Shown in pieces: positions 42,367 through 53,051 of a stretch of 64,000 nucleotides of DNA. The translations under genes and the position numbers were made by a program. Source of the DNA: CADCWN01 sp046328475 (GTDB lineage Bacteria > Chloroflexota > Chloroflexia > Thermomicrobiales > CADCWN01); contig JAXLWN010000005.1 of assembly GCA_046328475.1 (NCBI GenBank), positions 1-64,000 of the forward strand, given 5' to 3'. A model generated the notes under the pieces. The model did no database searches. It was not told where the DNA came from and saw nothing but the letters and a program-made list of their open reading frames with translations. Position 1 is the stretch's first letter. Every line of letters begins with the position of its first letter.

Positions 42367-43378
42367 TCACGCCTCCCAGACGGGAAAGGTTTGTTCGAGG
42401 GCGTGCGCCACTTGCAGGAGGAGGGGTTCTTCGAACGGTCGCCCGGCGAGCTGCACCCCGATCGGGAGCCCGGCCTCGGTGAAGCCTGCGGGCACGGAGA
42501 TTGCCGGGTAGCCGATCAGGTCGAACAGGCCGGAGAAGCGGATCGGGGGGCCATCCGGTCGCCCTGATCGCCCGTCGGCTCAGCGGGTGCATCGAGCCGG
42601 TACGCGGCGGACGGACCCACCGGGAGCAGCAGGAGATCGACCTGCGCGAAGAGGGTGCGATAGGCCTGGATGATCAGCCGCCGCACCTGCTGGGCGCGCG
42701 CCAGATCGTCGCGGGGAGGGTTGGCCCAACTCCAGGCGGATCCGCGTGTTCGGCGCGTACTCGTCGGCCCGGTCGCGCAGCCAGGGCGCGTGGTAGGCGC
42801 TCGCCTCGGGGTAGAGGATCCCCAGCAGCGCCCGCGCCGCCAGCTCGGGGTGCGGCAGCGCCACCAGGTCGGCAGGTGAAGCCGAGTTGACGCGCCCGCT
42901 CTGCCGCCGCATCGACCGCCGCGCGCACCTCGGGGGTCACGCCGTCGTCCTCAGCCGATTCGACGATGCCGATCACGCAGTCGGGCGGCGGCTGGTCGAG
43001 CAGCACCCCGTACGACGGCGCCGGGCGCGTCGTCGTCGTGGGGTCGTCCGGGTCGTGCCCGGCGATCGCCGCCAGGGTGAGCGCGCAGTCGCGCACGGTG
43101 CGCGTCATCGGGCCGACGTGATCGAGCGACCAGGAGAGCGGCAGCACCCCCGCGCGGCTGACCAGGCCATAGGTCGGCTTGAGGCCCACGATGCCGCAGT
43201 ACGCCGCAGGCAGGCGGATCGAGCCGCCGGTGTCCAGGCCGTCGAGGGCGAACCCGAAGCCCGCGCGATGGCGGCGGCGAGCCACTGCTCGACCCGCTCG
43301 TGCCATGCCCGTGTGCCAGGGGTTGCGGCTCGGCCCGAACGACGGCGCAACCTCGCCGTAGGCGAACTCCAGCATGTT
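42367..43378 (-). pseudogene. Amidase signature family enzyme, truncated and frameshifted
   Basis: The minus strand shows the amidase core NNMLEFAYGEVAPSFGPSRNPW, a disturbed patch where the SGGSSSG serine loop should be (about 43260-43320), then TGGSIRLPAAYCGIVGLKPTYG and SWSLDHVGPMTRTVRD. Later parts read ILYPEASAYHAPWLRDRAD and, in another frame, RFSGLFDLIGYPAISVPAG, to a TGA at 42367. About 150 N-terminal residues, including the catalytic Lys, are missing because the homology stops at 43378, where an unrelated esterase fragment begins on the other strand. At least three frameshifts. GatA-like or aryl-acylamidase originally. Confidence 0.75.
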
Positions 43379-43571
43379 GTTCTGCGGCGACCAGGATGGG
43401 CTGCTGGAGCGCAACGCGCGGCTCCATGCGCTGCTGGGCGAGTTGGGGATCGCCAACGAGTATACGGTCGTGCCGGGCGCGGGGCACGGCTACGACGAGA
43501 AGCTGGAGCGCCTCGGCGTCGGCCACTTCGCCTTCTTCCGGCAAGCGTTCGCCGACGTCACCGGGCGCTGA
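43374..43571 (+). pseudogene. Alpha/beta-hydrolase C-terminal fragment
   Basis: 65 codons read CGDQDGLLERNARLHALLGELG, the acid-residue strand of an alpha/beta hydrolase, and VVPGAGHGYDEK with the catalytic His, then the last helix. The N-terminal 180 or so residues with the nucleophile are absent. The fragment starts exactly where the opposite-strand amidase ends, so both genes were cut at one junction. No activity expected. Confidence 0.75.
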
Positions 43572-43759
43572 AACTGGCGGTGAGTTCCAAGAATGGTGCG
43601 CCTGAATGGGCGCGGCAGGGAGACGGTGGAGGGCATGGGGAACGGATGCGGCGGTTCCTTCACTTCACCGCACCCTCTCAGTCACACTTTCTCAGGTAGA
43701 TACGTCAGTAGGGTGAAGGGCGAAGATCGCCGCACTCACGAAGGAGTAGGAGGCACGAG

Positions 43760-44185
43760 ATGGCGACGAAGACATCCGGCGGGTTCACGGCTGAAGAGAA
43801 GGCCGCGATGAAGGCAACGGCCAAGGAGCGGAAGGCCCAGGAAACCAGGGAAGAAGGCGAACGGGCCGTCCGCGAGGCGCTGTCCGGGATGAACGAGACG
43901 GATCGCGCGCTTGGCGAGCGGTTGCATGCCATCATCACCGAGAACGCCCCGGCTCTCCTGCCACGGACCTGGTACGGGATGCCCGCGTATGCCAACCAGG
44001 ATGGGAAAGTCCTCTGCTTCTCCCGCAACGCCGCGAAATTCAACGAGCGCTACGCGACCCTCGGCTTCAACGACGTGGCGCGGCTTGACGATGGCACCAT
44101 GTGGCCGAACGGCTTTGCGCTGACCGAGATCACCGCCGCCGACGAGCAGAGGATCGCCGCATTGATGAAGCAGGCGGTAAGCTAA
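43760..44185 (+). CDS. DUF1801 domain protein
   Basis: A 141-residue protein; ATG 43760 follows GAAGGAGTAGGAGG. A charged Lys/Glu-rich N-terminal helix (EEKAAMKATAKERKAQETRE) precedes the DUF1801 core with ETDRALGERLHAIITENAP, RTWYGMPAYANQDGKVLCF and ARLDDGTMWPNGFAL. DUF1801 proteins share a fold with the frataxin-like YdhG/iron-chaperone group; function is not established. Single gene, intact. Confidence 0.88.
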   Translation: MATKTSGGFTAEEKAAMKATAKERKAQETREEGERAVREALSGMNETDRALGERLHAIITENAPALLPRTWYGMPAYANQDGKVLCFSRNAAKFNERYATLGFNDVARLDDGTMWPNGFALTEITAADEQRIAALMKQAVS

Positions 44186-44330
44186 AGGGGCTTGATCGGC
44201 AGGTCTGCTCGAGGTCGAGGCCACGATGCCGAGGCCAAAGCCGCCGCGCAGGCCCCAGATGAGATCGGGATGTGGCGTCGTCCTCGGATTGACGATCATC
44301 GCATGCCCACCAGGCATTCACGCACGACCA

Positions 44331-44367
44331 ATCGCCCCGGCGCGCAGCTGCTGCGCGCCGGGGCGAT
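44331..44367. terminator. Bidirectional 17-bp palindrome
   Basis: ATCGCCCCGGCGCGCAG (44331-44347) pairs with CTGCGCGCCGGGGCGAT (44351-44367) over a 3-base loop, between convergent DUF1801 and aminopeptidase genes. The 145 bases before it encode on the minus strand HPDLIWGLRGGFGLGIVAS, perhaps a serine-hydrolase remnant. Confidence 0.8.
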
Positions 44368-44382
44368 GCTTCACTGCGGGGA

Positions 44383-45843
44383 CTATTCCACGTCTTCCAC
44401 GTAGCGGATAAGGGCGCGGACCATCACGCCGGTCGCGCCGACGGGGGTATAGGGGCCGCCGCGCTCGGTGTGCGCGGCCATCGCGATGTCGAGGTGCAGC
44501 CAGGGCACCCCCTCGGTGAACTCGCTGATGAAGTAGGCACCGAGGATCGTGCCCGCGCCCGCGCCTGCCGGGCCGGTGCTCTTGATGTCGGCGATGTCGC
44601 TGTGCAGGTCGTCGCGGAACTCCTCCCAGAGCGGTAGTTGCCAGACGCGCTCGCCCGCGCGACCCGCCGCGCCGAGGAAGCGGTCGACCAGCGCCTGATC
44701 GGTGCCGAGCGCGACCGTGCCGCGCGGCCCGAGGACCCCGCCGGTGAGGGTGGCGATGTCGATAATCTCGTCGGCCCCGGCGCGGGCGGCGTGGGTGACC
44801 GCGTCGGCGAGGACCATGCGCCCCTCGGCGTCGGTGTTGCCGTTCTCGAAGGTCTTGCCGTTCAGCGCGCGCACCACGTCGCTGGGGCGGGTGGCGGTGC
44901 CGCTCGGCATGTTCTCGGCCGCCGCGAGGATACCGAGCACGCGCACGGCGGGCCGCAGCTTGGCGATGGCGTGCAGCGCGCCCAAAACCGCTGCGCCGCC
45001 GCCCATGTCGGTCTTCATCGTGTACATGCCGTCGCGGCTCTTGAGATCGAGCCCGCCCGAGTCGAAGGTGATCGTCTTGCCGACGAGCGCGATCGTCTTG
45101 CGCGGCCTCCCGGCCGGTTCGTAGAGCAATTCGACCAGGCGGGGCGGCGCGGCGCTGCCCTGGCCGACGGCGAGGATGCTGTTGTAGCCCCCTTCCGCCA
45201 GCGCGCGTTCGTCCATCACCTCGCAGGGGAGCCCGGCGTCGCGCGCGATCTGCTGCGCCATCCCGGCGAGCAGCGGCGGCGTCTTGTCGCCCGAAATGGT
45301 GTTGACGAGGTCGCGCGCCAGGGCGACCCCGGAGGCGACCGCTTCGCCGTGCGCCACCGCGCCGTCGGGGAGCACCGCCGCAGACCAGAGTTCGACCCTG
45401 CCGACGGCGACGCCCGGCAACGTGCCGGTCGATTTGTAGTTCGGGAAGCGGTAGAGTGCGAGCGCGAGCCCCTCGACCGCCGCGCTGACCGCCGTGGCAT
45501 CCAGACCGTCGGGGAGCGCCGCCGCGATGCTGGTTGCGCCCGATTCGCTGGCGCGTCGCGCCGCCGCGCCATAGCCGCGCCGGATGCGCTCGTCGTGGCC
45601 GCCGCGCTCGCCGAGGCCGGCGAGGATGAGCCAGCGCGCGGGGAGCAGTCCGAGCGTGGCGAAGGCGGCGACGTCGCCCGGCTTGCCGCCGAACCCGGTG
45701 CTCGCCAGGGTGGCCGCCAGCTGGCCGTTCAGGCGGCTGTCGAGGGCGGCGGGGACCGCCTCGCCCGCGTAGACGGGGATGATCAGGGCATCGGCGCTGG
45801 CGTCGGTCGCGTCGCCGGTGCGGGTGGTGAAGATAGGGGCCAT
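44383..45843 (-). CDS. pepA: Leucyl aminopeptidase, peptidase family M17
   Basis: A 486-residue cytoplasmic two-zinc aminopeptidase. The N-terminal macro-like domain (about 1-160) precedes the catalytic domain with VGKTITFDSGGLDLK (metal-binding Lys and Asp), MKTDMGGGAAVLGA, AAENMPSGTATRPSDV, and the family signature NTDAEGRMVLAD. TGPAGAGAGTILGAYF and HLDIAMAAH near the end are also typical. ATG 45843 follows GGAGAGAG. It removes N-terminal residues during peptide turnover. No frameshift despite its place in an indel-rich region. Confidence 0.94.
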   Translation of the reverse strand: MAPIFTTRTGDATDASADALIIPVYAGEAVPAALDSRLNGQLAATLASTGFGGKPGDVAAFATLGLLPARWLILAGLGERGGHDERIRRGYGAAARRASESGATSIAAALPDGLDATAVSAAVEGLALALYRFPNYKSTGTLPGVAVGRVELWSAAVLPDGAVAHGEAVASGVALARDLVNTISGDKTPPLLAGMAQQIARDAGLPCEVMDERALAEGGYNSILAVGQGSAAPPRLVELLYEPAGRPRKTIALVGKTITFDSGGLDLKSRDGMYTMKTDMGGGAAVLGALHAIAKLRPAVRVLGILAAAENMPSGTATRPSDVVRALNGKTFENGNTDAEGRMVLADAVTHAARAGADEIIDIATLTGGVLGPRGTVALGTDQALVDRFLGAAGRAGERVWQLPLWEEFRDDLHSDIADIKSTGPAGAGAGTILGAYFISEFTEGVPWLHLDIAMAAHTERGGPYTPVGATGVMVRALIRYVEDVE

Positions 45844-46076
45844 GCTCTCTCCATTTCTCCTTCTCCGAGCGCACCCCTCGCCGGTGGAGGCTGCGCGGTG
45901 GCATGAGCATAGCATAGGGGCGAAGTGCTGAGGTTTGCGTCGGCACGCGGACAAGGGCTGGCTGGAACGGCTGCGCGCTTCACCCCTCACGACGACGCCT
46001 TGCCGCTTCTGGTAGACTCGCCGCCCGGTGCAACGGACGTGTCGGTGGGCGGCAGTGCTGTCGGAAGGAGGGTGGT

Positions 46077-47348
46077 ATGACCGGTGCGACTGTCTCTGGC
46101 CCGCTGCGCGTGGGCCTGCTGGGCAGCGGGTTCATCGCCAACTTCCATTTGCAGGCCTTCGTGGGCGTTCGCAATGCGCAGGTCGCCGGCGTCTTCAGCC
46201 CGACCGCCGCGCACCGCGAGGCGCTGGCGGAGCGCGCGAACGCGCTCGAACTCGGCCCCTGCACGCCCTACGACTCGGTCGAGGGGCTGGTGGCGTCGCC
46301 GGAGATCGACGCGATCTGGATCTGCGGCCCGAATGACACGCGCGTCGAGCACATGCGCGCGATCCACCGGATCGTCACGGCAGGGCGCGGGACGCTGCGC
46401 GGCGTGGCCTGCGAGAAGCCGCTGGGGCGGAATCTCGCCGAGGCGCGGGAGATGGTCCGGCTGGCCGAGGAGGCGGGGCTGAACCACGGCTACCTCGAAA
46501 ACCAGGTCTTCGCGGCGGCGGTGCAGCGCGGCAAGGAGATCATCTGGCGGCGCGGCGTGCCGAGCGCCGGGCGGCCCTACCTGGCGCGGGCCGCCGAGGA
46601 GCACAGCGGGCCGCACAGGCCCTGGTTCTGGCAGGGGGAGAAGCAGGGCGGCGGCGTCCTCTCGGACATGATGTGCCATAGTGTGGAGGTCGCGCGGTTC
46701 CTGCTGACCGAGCCGGGGCGCGAGCGCGACAGCCTGACGCTTGACGGCGCGAACGCGACCGTCGCGACCCTCAAGGTGGACCCGGCCGGAGTACGTCGCC
46801 CGGCTGCGGGAGGAGATGGGGCCGAGCGTCGATTACGCCCGGCACCCGGCGGAGGATTTCGCCCGCGCGACGCTCACTTTTCGGGACGAGCTGGGCACGC
46901 CGATCATGGTCAGGCGACGACCTCCTGGTCCTACGTCGGACCCGGCTTGCGCATCCAGCTGGAGTTGCTCGGTCCCGAGTATTCGATGGAGTTCAACTCG
47001 CTGAACAGCGGCCTGAAGATCTTCCTCTCGCGCCACATCACCGGGCGGGCGGGCGAGGATCTGGTCGAGAAGCAGAGCGCCGAGCAGGGCCTGATGCCGG
47101 TCCTGGAGGACGAGGGCCGGGACCTACGGCTACACGGCGGAGAACCGGCACATGGTCGAGGAATCCTTCCCGCAGGGTACGCCACCGCTGGAGACCTTCC
47201 ACGACGGCGCGGCGGTCGTCGAGATGCTGATGGCGCTCTACCGCTCGGCGGAGCTGGGGCAGACAGTGCAACTGCCGGACGCGACGCTGGAAAACTATGT
47301 GCCGCCGGTGGCGCGGCGCGTAGCGCGCGGTGGTTCCTCGGTCCGTAG
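46077..47348 (+). CDS. Gfo/Idh/MocA family oxidoreductase, frameshifted
   Basis: From ATG 46077 (GGAGGGTGGT upstream) the NAD-binding domain reads VGLLGSGFIANFHLQAF (residues 11-27), DAIWICGPNDTRVEH and the catalytic-site CEKPLGRNL. The C-terminal beta domain reads GGGVLSDMMCHSVEVARF. Beyond 46780 the frame changes at least three times (near 46780, 46915 and 47125); GPGLRIQLELLGPEYSMEFN, YGYTAENRHMVEESFP and LYRSAELGQTVQLPDATLENY are seen in successive frames, giving about 424 residues. It oxidises an unknown sugar or inositol-type substrate with NAD(P). It ends 27 bases from the convergent PIG-L gene. Confidence 0.78.
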   Translation: MTGATVSGPLRVGLLGSGFIANFHLQAFVGVRNAQVAGVFSPTAAHREALAERANALELGPCTPYDSVEGLVASPEIDAIWICGPNDTRVEHMRAIHRIVTAGRGTLRGVACEKPLGRNLAEAREMVRLAEEAGLNHGYLENQVFAAAVQRGKEIIWRRGVPSAGRPYLARAAEEHSGPHRPWFWQGEKQGGGVLSDMMCHSVEVARFLLTEPGRERDSLTLDGANATVATLKVDPAGVRRPAAGGDGAERRLRPAPGGGFRPRDAHFSGRAGHADHGQATTSWSYVGPGLRIQLELLGPEYSMEFNSLNSGLKIFLSRHITGRAGEDLVEKQSAEQGLMPVLEDEGRDLRLHGGEPAHGRGILPAGYATAGDLPRRRGGRRDADGALPLGGAGADSATAGRDAGKLCAAGGAARSARWFLGP

Positions 47349-47375
47349 GCGACCGAGGTCATCACCGTCGCCCGC

Positions 47376-48176
47376 CTACCGCCCCGGCTCGCCCATCCCT
47401 TCGGCGATGGCCTCGGCAGTTGCCTCGGCGGTTGGTCGCTCCAGCGTGATCTTGCGGAACGCCTCCGCGAACTCCACGCCGTATTTCTTCCCCGCCTCCG
47501 ACGACCACATCCGGACGAACTCCTCGACATCCTTGATGTCGAACTGGCTCTTGTGCTCCGCGAGCGCGGCGATCTTCGTGTCCATCGCTTCGGTTATGTC
47601 CACGAAGCAGGTGCCGCCTCTCCTCGAACATCAGCAGCAGCGTCGTCACTTTGTGCGGCTCCAGCCCTTCCGCCAGCAATTCGGGATAGAAGCGGTGGTT
47701 CCCCCGCCGCCAGGAAGATGCCGTAGAGGGCCGCGCCTCCGCCGCCGCGCGATGTGGTCCGGGTGGTTGATGTAGAGGTCGCCGCCGAAGCGGCTGTCGA
47801 GATCCCCCGCGATGACGACCTCCCGGCCGGTGCTGCCGGATCGCAGCGCGCGATGTCGCGGCGCAGCGCGATGGTCGGTTGCAGCACGCCGTCCTCGTAG
47901 CCGAGGCGCACGACCCGCGACGCCGAAGCGCTGGCGGCGCGGTCCTGCTCCGCGATGCGCAGCTGGACCAGCTCCGCGTCGGATCGCGCGGTCGTCGGAC
48001 CCCTTCGAGCCGTCGGTGATGATCACCATCGTGATCTCCGTCCCCTGCCGCGCCCAGGTCGCGAGGGTGCCGCCGCACCCGAATTCCGCGTCGTCGGGGT
48101 GCGCGAGGATGGTCATGGCGCTCCTGGGGGCGGTGAGGGCGGTTGGTGGCGGCGTCGCTGCCGGTTGCTCGTCCAT
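47376..48176 (-). pseudogene. PIG-L/LmbE deacetylase, multiply frameshifted
   Basis: From ATG 48176 the zinc motif AHPDDAEFGCGGTLA is clear, with MVIITDGSKGSDD next. Later pieces in other frames include REVVIAGDLDSRFGGDLYINHPDH (the His ligand; split as DLYINHPDH), then TLLLMFEE and DITEAMDTKIAALAEHKSQF, EEFVRMWSSEAGKKYGVEFAEAFRKI, the usual LmbE C-terminus. At least five indels are required. The family removes N-acetyl groups from GlcNAc-containing or mycothiol/bacillithiol-type substrates using zinc. High conservation across frames argues for sequence errors. Confidence 0.78.
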
Positions 48177-48309
48177 AGTGATGTACTCTTCCGGAATGCC
48201 GTCGGTCGCCAGTTGCCGATTGGGGCCGCAAGAGGCGACCGATCTCTTCTTGATTAGCCAGCGCACATGGGGGCAGGGAACGTCACGCTCCCAGCACGGT
48301 CAGCAATTA

Positions 48310-49010
48310 TGCACGCGCGGGCGGGATGTCGTCCTTCAGCCAGGTGTTGAATGTGGTTCTGATGCCGCCCGCAGGCTGCGGAAAAGCGGCATGTCGCCAA
48401 TGACGCCTGAGCAGGCGCGGGCTACTCGGCGTGCAGCGATGTATCGGGTGGGCCGACACGCCAGGCGTGGAAGGGGACGACCAGCCGGACCTGGTGGGCG
48501 CGCACACGAATGGCCCGGTGGCCACGATCCCGTCCGCCGCGAATGGGGCGAGGCGCACTGCAGACAGGCGACTCGCCGACAGGCCAGCGCGCACGGTCAG
48601 CGATATCCCGGTCCAACTCACCCGCACGATTACCCGCCGGTTCACCCACTCCAGGTAGGGGGCCGCCGACCAATCCGATTTCGGGTCGGTGACCACGGCC
48701 CCCAACTGCAACTGCCCATCGACGAACTTCCAGCCCGGCCTTCACCCACCGCTCTCGCGCCCGGCGCTGACGAAGACGCCCGCACGAATGAACTGCTGCG
48801 AGAATGCGGCCGTGAACTCGATCTCGACCGCCGAGCCCGGCGTGAAGGGTGCCAGCAGGGCGTGCTCGTTCTCGTGCACAAACCCGTACGACGTGTGCCG
48901 CGGGCGTCGCTTCCGCAGCGGTCACGAAGAGGTCGGTGCCGTTCTCCCGGACCTCCACGGGGCGGTTGGTCCCTCCCGCTCGCCCAGCTTCGCGATGTCC
49001 GATCCGTCAT
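48310..49010 (-). pseudogene. DUF1349 (concanavalin-like) protein, multiply frameshifted
   Basis: Minus-strand pieces in successive frames read EVRENGTDLFVTAAEA, YGFVHENEHALLAPFTPGSA, FTAAFSQQFIRAGVFVSA, RWVKAGLEFVDGQLQLGAV, then VVTDPKSDWSAAP and RVIVRVSWTGISLTVRA. These follow the order of DUF1349/YesU-like beta-sandwich domains of about 190 residues. At least four indels. Exact ends are uncertain. Function unknown; such proteins are often near sugar-degradation genes. Confidence 0.6.
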
Positions 49011-49334
<324 letters not shown>

Positions 49335-51022
49335 ATGCTCTCGGATTTGGAGATCGCGCAGGCGGCGACGCTGCGGCCGATCGCGGACGTTGCGGCCGAA
49401 CCTCGGGCTTGGCGACGCTGACCTGGAGCCATACGGGCGGTACAAGGCGAAGATCAGGCTGGAGGCGATCGAGCGATTGCAGGATCGGCCGAACGGGAAG
49501 TACATCTCGTCACCGCGATCGGCCCGACGCCGCTCGGCGAAGGGAAATCGACCGTCGCGGTTGGCCTGGGACAGGCATTCAACCGCATCGGGAAGCGGGC
49601 GATCGTCGCAATACGGCAGGCGTCGCAGGGACCGGTCTTCGGGATCAAGGGCGGCGCGGCGGGGGGCGGCTACGCCAAGGTCGTGCCGATGGAGGATCTC
49701 CAACCTGCACCTCACCGGCGACTTCCACGCGGTTGCCGCCGCGCACAACGAGTGCGCCGCCTTCCTCGACAACAGCCTCTACCAGGGCAATTCGCTTCGC
49801 ATCGCACCCGACACGATCACCTGGCGGCGCGTGCTCGACGTGAACGACCGGGCGCTGCGCCAGATCGTGCAGGGCCTCGGCGGGGAGGGCGAACGGGCCA
49901 TTGCGCGAGCGGCTTCGACATCACCGCCTCGAGGTGATGGCGATCCTGGCGTTGGCGACGAGTCGGGCCGACCTGCGGGCGCGGCTGGGGCGGATCGTGC
50001 TGGCGCAGGATGAGGATGGGCAACCGGTCACCGCCGAGGGCGATCAGTACGGCCGGGATGATGGCGGTGCTGCTGAAGGACGCGCTCCTGCCGAACCTGC
50101 TCCAGACGCTGGAGGGCACGCCCGCGATCGTCCACGCCGGGCCGTTTGGCAACATCGCGCATGGCAACAGCTCGATCCTGGCCGACCGGATCGGGATCAA
50201 GCTCGGCGAGTATCTGGTCACCGAGGCGGGCTTCGGGGCCGACCTGGGCGGTGAGAAATTCTGCAACATCAAGTGCCGCGCGAGCGGGTGGCCCCGGACG
50301 CCGCCGTGCTGGTGGCGACGATCGCGCTGAAGGCGCACAGCGGGCGCTTTCGCGTGATCGCCGGTCGGCCGCTGTAGAGCCGGGCTGGTCGGCGAGGACC
50401 ACGACGCGCTGCGCGCGGGACTGCCGAACCTGATCAAGCAGATCGAGAATGTGCGCATGCACGGCTTATCCCGGTCGTGGTGGCGGTCAATCGTTTCCCG
50501 GACGACAGCGAGGCCGAGATGGCGATCGTGCGCGAGGCGGCGCTCGCGGCCGGGGCGCAGGAGGCGGTCGTGGCCGACGTCTTCGCCGGGGGCGGCGCGG
50601 GCGGCGTGGCGCTGGCGGAGGCCGTGGTACGCGTGTGGCCGAAAGGGGGCGGCGCAGGCCTCCACCATCTCTACCCGCTCGACATCTCGATCAAGGAGAA
50701 GATCGCGACGATCGCGACGAAGATCTATGGTGCGGCGCGCGTGGAGTATGGACCGGCCGCCGAGGAGGCGATCCGCGACTACACGCGGCTGGGCTGATAC
50801 GCTGCCGATCTGCATGGCGAAGACGCATCTCTCGCTCTCCGACGACGCTACCGGGGACACCCGACCGACTTCACGCTGACGATCCGCGATATCCGGGCGT
50901 CGGTGGGGGCGGGCTTCCTCTATCCGATCGCCGGGCAGATGATGACGATGCCGGGATTGAGCGCGTCGCCGGGCGGGTTGAAGGTCGATATCGACGCGGA
51001 GGGTAAGGAGTGGTGGGGCTGA
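49335..51022 (+). pseudogene. fhs: Formate-tetrahydrofolate ligase, multiply frameshifted
   Basis: ATG 49335 (AGGAGGA upstream) begins LSDLEIAQAATLRPIADVA. Conserved blocks appear in successive frames: GDADLEPYGRYKAKI, the P-loop TAIGPTPLGEGKSTVAVGLGQ, QASQGPVFGIKGGAAGGGYA, HLTGDFHAVAAAHN, MAVLLKDALLPNLLQTLEGTPA, GPFGNIAHGNSSILAD, YLVTEAGFGADLGGEKF, VVVAVNRFPDDSEAE, and IRDIRASVGAGFLYP ending in EWWG and TGA at 51020. The enzyme makes 10-formyl-THF from formate and ATP for one-carbon metabolism. More than ten single-base insertions and deletions, mostly in C/G runs, with no amino-acid decay, point to sequence errors. Confidence 0.85.
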
Positions 51023-51027
51023 ACTGA

Positions 51028-51229
51028 GCGGGCGAGCGGGCGAGCGGGCGGACGGGCGAACGGGCGAAACGGCGAAGGAGCAAAGGGTGAGCGGGCGATG
51101 ACCTCACCCCGGCCCCGCACCCACTGCGGTGGGTACCCGCCACCGCGAGGAGAGGGGGTGCCTCGCTCGATTGCCGGTGGCGTTGGGGAGGCGTCGCCCG
51201 TTCGCCCGTTCGCCCGTCCGCGCGTTCGG
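51028..51229. repeat. Inverted octamer arrays (GCGGGCGA / CGCCCGTT) around a REP-like palindrome
   Basis: 51028-51075 has GAGCGGGC-type octamers drifting to AACGGGCG. 51195-51229 has three CGCCCGTT units, complementary to the left array. Between them ACCTCACCCCGGCCCC..CGCGAGGAGAGGGGGTGCCTCGCTCGA (51101-51170) is a REP-like copy with an extra inner hairpin (CACTGCGGTG). The left array begins 6 bases after the fhs stop. Confidence 0.88.
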
Positions 51230-51307
51230 TTACCGGCCTCGCGTACTAGCGGCCCGCTATAATGCGGGCGCCTGATGCTGCTCGTTGTTCGTAAGCCTGG
51301 AGGAGTG

Positions 51308-52984
51308 ATGCGCGCGTTCCCGACGATTGCCGCCGCAGCCGAGGCCTTCCTGACCGAGTATTGCGCGATGTACCCGCGCGAGCGAGCGCTCTACAACTAC
51401 TTCCCGGGCGGCGCGGCGCATTTCGGCATCCACACCGGCGCGGGCAAGGTGCCCGATTACCGGCCCGAGGCGGTCGCCGCGCGCCTGCGCGCTGTCGCCG
51501 AATGGCACGAATCGTTCGGGACGCTGGAGCCGCTGGTGCGGGACGACAACGACCGTCTCGACCTGGCGATCATGCGCTGGATCGCCGACGCCGAGCACTT
51601 CGCGCTGGCGGAATTACAGCCCCACCGCACCGTCCCGGCGCACTACGCCAGCAGCGTGGACATCACCCACTACCTGCGGCGCGACTACGCCCCGCGCGAC
51701 GAGCGCCTGCGCGGCCTGGTCGAGCAGTTGGAGCAGGTGCCTGGGGTGCTGGCGGTCGCGCGGGAGAACCTCGACACGCCGATCGCCGCGCCGATCCTGG
51801 AGTATTCGCGCGGCGCGTTCGCGGGCCACGCCGCGTTCATCGGCGACGATCTGCTGGCGCTGGTCGCCGACGCGTCGGATGTGGCCCTGCGCGAGCGGAT
51901 CGCCGCCGCCGCGCACCGGGCGGTCGCCGCGATCGAGGATTTCGAGCGCTTCCTCGATACCAAGGAGTCCGACGCGGCCACGGCGAGCTTCGCGATCGGT
52001 GAGGAACGCTTCCTGGGTCTGCTGCGCACGTTCGAGCAGGTCGATCTGTCGCTGGCGGAGTTGAAGCGTCACGGGCAGGCCGACCTGGCGCGGAATCAGG
52101 CGCGGCTGCGGGAGGTCTGCGCGCAGATCGATCCCGACGCCGATCCGTTCACAGTCATCGCCGGGCTGCGCCGCGACCACCCGCCCGCCGACGGCCTGGT
52201 CCCGGCGACCGCCGCGCTGCTGGAGTCGCTGCGCTCGTTCCTGATCGAGCGCGATCTGGTCGGGGTACCGTCGGAGGTGCGCTGCGCGGTCGAGGAGATC
52301 CCGCCGTTCTTCAAGTGGGCCTTCGCGATGATGGACTATCCCGGCGGGCTCGATCGCGAGGATGCCGGGGCCTACTACTGGGTCAACTCGCCCGACCCGG
52401 CCTGGCCCGCCGCCGATCAGGAAGCCTGGATGGCGCGCTACACCTACCCCGCGCTCGCCAACCTCTCGGCGCACGAGGCCTACCCTGGCCATTATTTGCA
52501 GAGCATCCACAACCACCATGCCCCGACGACGCTGGCCAAGTGCTTCGGCGCGTTCACCCACTGGGAGGGCTGGGCGCATTATTGCGAGGAACTGATGGTC
52601 GAGGCGGGGTATCTCGACGGCGATCCCGCCTTCCAGGTGGCCCAGTTGCAGGGCGCGCTGCTGCGCGACGCCCGCTACCTGGTGGCGATCGGCCTGCACT
52701 GCGAGGAGATGACGATCGAGGAGGCGACGACGCTGATCATGGAGGCGACGCAGCTTGCGCGTCTGCCCGCCGCGCGCGAGGCGATGCGCGGCGCGTTCGA
52801 CCCCGGCTACGGCTGCTACACGCTCGGCAAGCTGCTCGTCAAGCAGCTGCGGCGCGACGCGGAACGGGAATGGGGCGCGGATTTCTCGCTGCGCCGGTTC
52901 CACGACGCCCTGCTGGCGCACGGCTCCCCGCCGCTCGCTATCTTGCGCCCGCGCCTCCTGAAAGAGGCCAGTCAGCTCCTCTGA
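51308..52984 (+). CDS. DUF885 family metallopeptidase-like protein
   Basis: A 558-residue, mostly helical protein. ATG 51308 follows TGGAGGAG. DUF885 proteins are thought to be zinc peptidases: the motif HEAYPGHYLQ near residue 395 supplies His and Glu, and WEGWAHYCEELM near 422 supplies another Glu/His. The C-terminal DPGYGCYTLGKLLVKQLR segment is typical. No signal peptide, so probably cytoplasmic. Substrate unknown. It reads without any frameshift, unlike the genes before it. Confidence 0.9.
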   Translation: MRAFPTIAAAAEAFLTEYCAMYPRERALYNYFPGGAAHFGIHTGAGKVPDYRPEAVAARLRAVAEWHESFGTLEPLVRDDNDRLDLAIMRWIADAEHFALAELQPHRTVPAHYASSVDITHYLRRDYAPRDERLRGLVEQLEQVPGVLAVARENLDTPIAAPILEYSRGAFAGHAAFIGDDLLALVADASDVALRERIAAAAHRAVAAIEDFERFLDTKESDAATASFAIGEERFLGLLRTFEQVDLSLAELKRHGQADLARNQARLREVCAQIDPDADPFTVIAGLRRDHPPADGLVPATAALLESLRSFLIERDLVGVPSEVRCAVEEIPPFFKWAFAMMDYPGGLDREDAGAYYWVNSPDPAWPAADQEAWMARYTYPALANLSAHEAYPGHYLQSIHNHHAPTTLAKCFGAFTHWEGWAHYCEELMVEAGYLDGDPAFQVAQLQGALLRDARYLVAIGLHCEEMTIEEATTLIMEATQLARLPAAREAMRGAFDPGYGCYTLGKLLVKQLRRDAEREWGADFSLRRFHDALLAHGSPPLAILRPRLLKEASQLL

Positions 52985-53051
52985 GCACGTCGCGGCGGCC
53001 GAATATCGCTGGACGCCGCCTGTTGGCAACTCCCATCAACCCGCTGCCGAC

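Noticed and set aside
44192..44317. Minus-strand fragment reading HPDLIWGLRGGFGLGIVAS as a serine hydrolase or FAD oxidase remnant
   Set aside because: Too short and the match is from memory of similar motifs; mentioned but not called as a gene.
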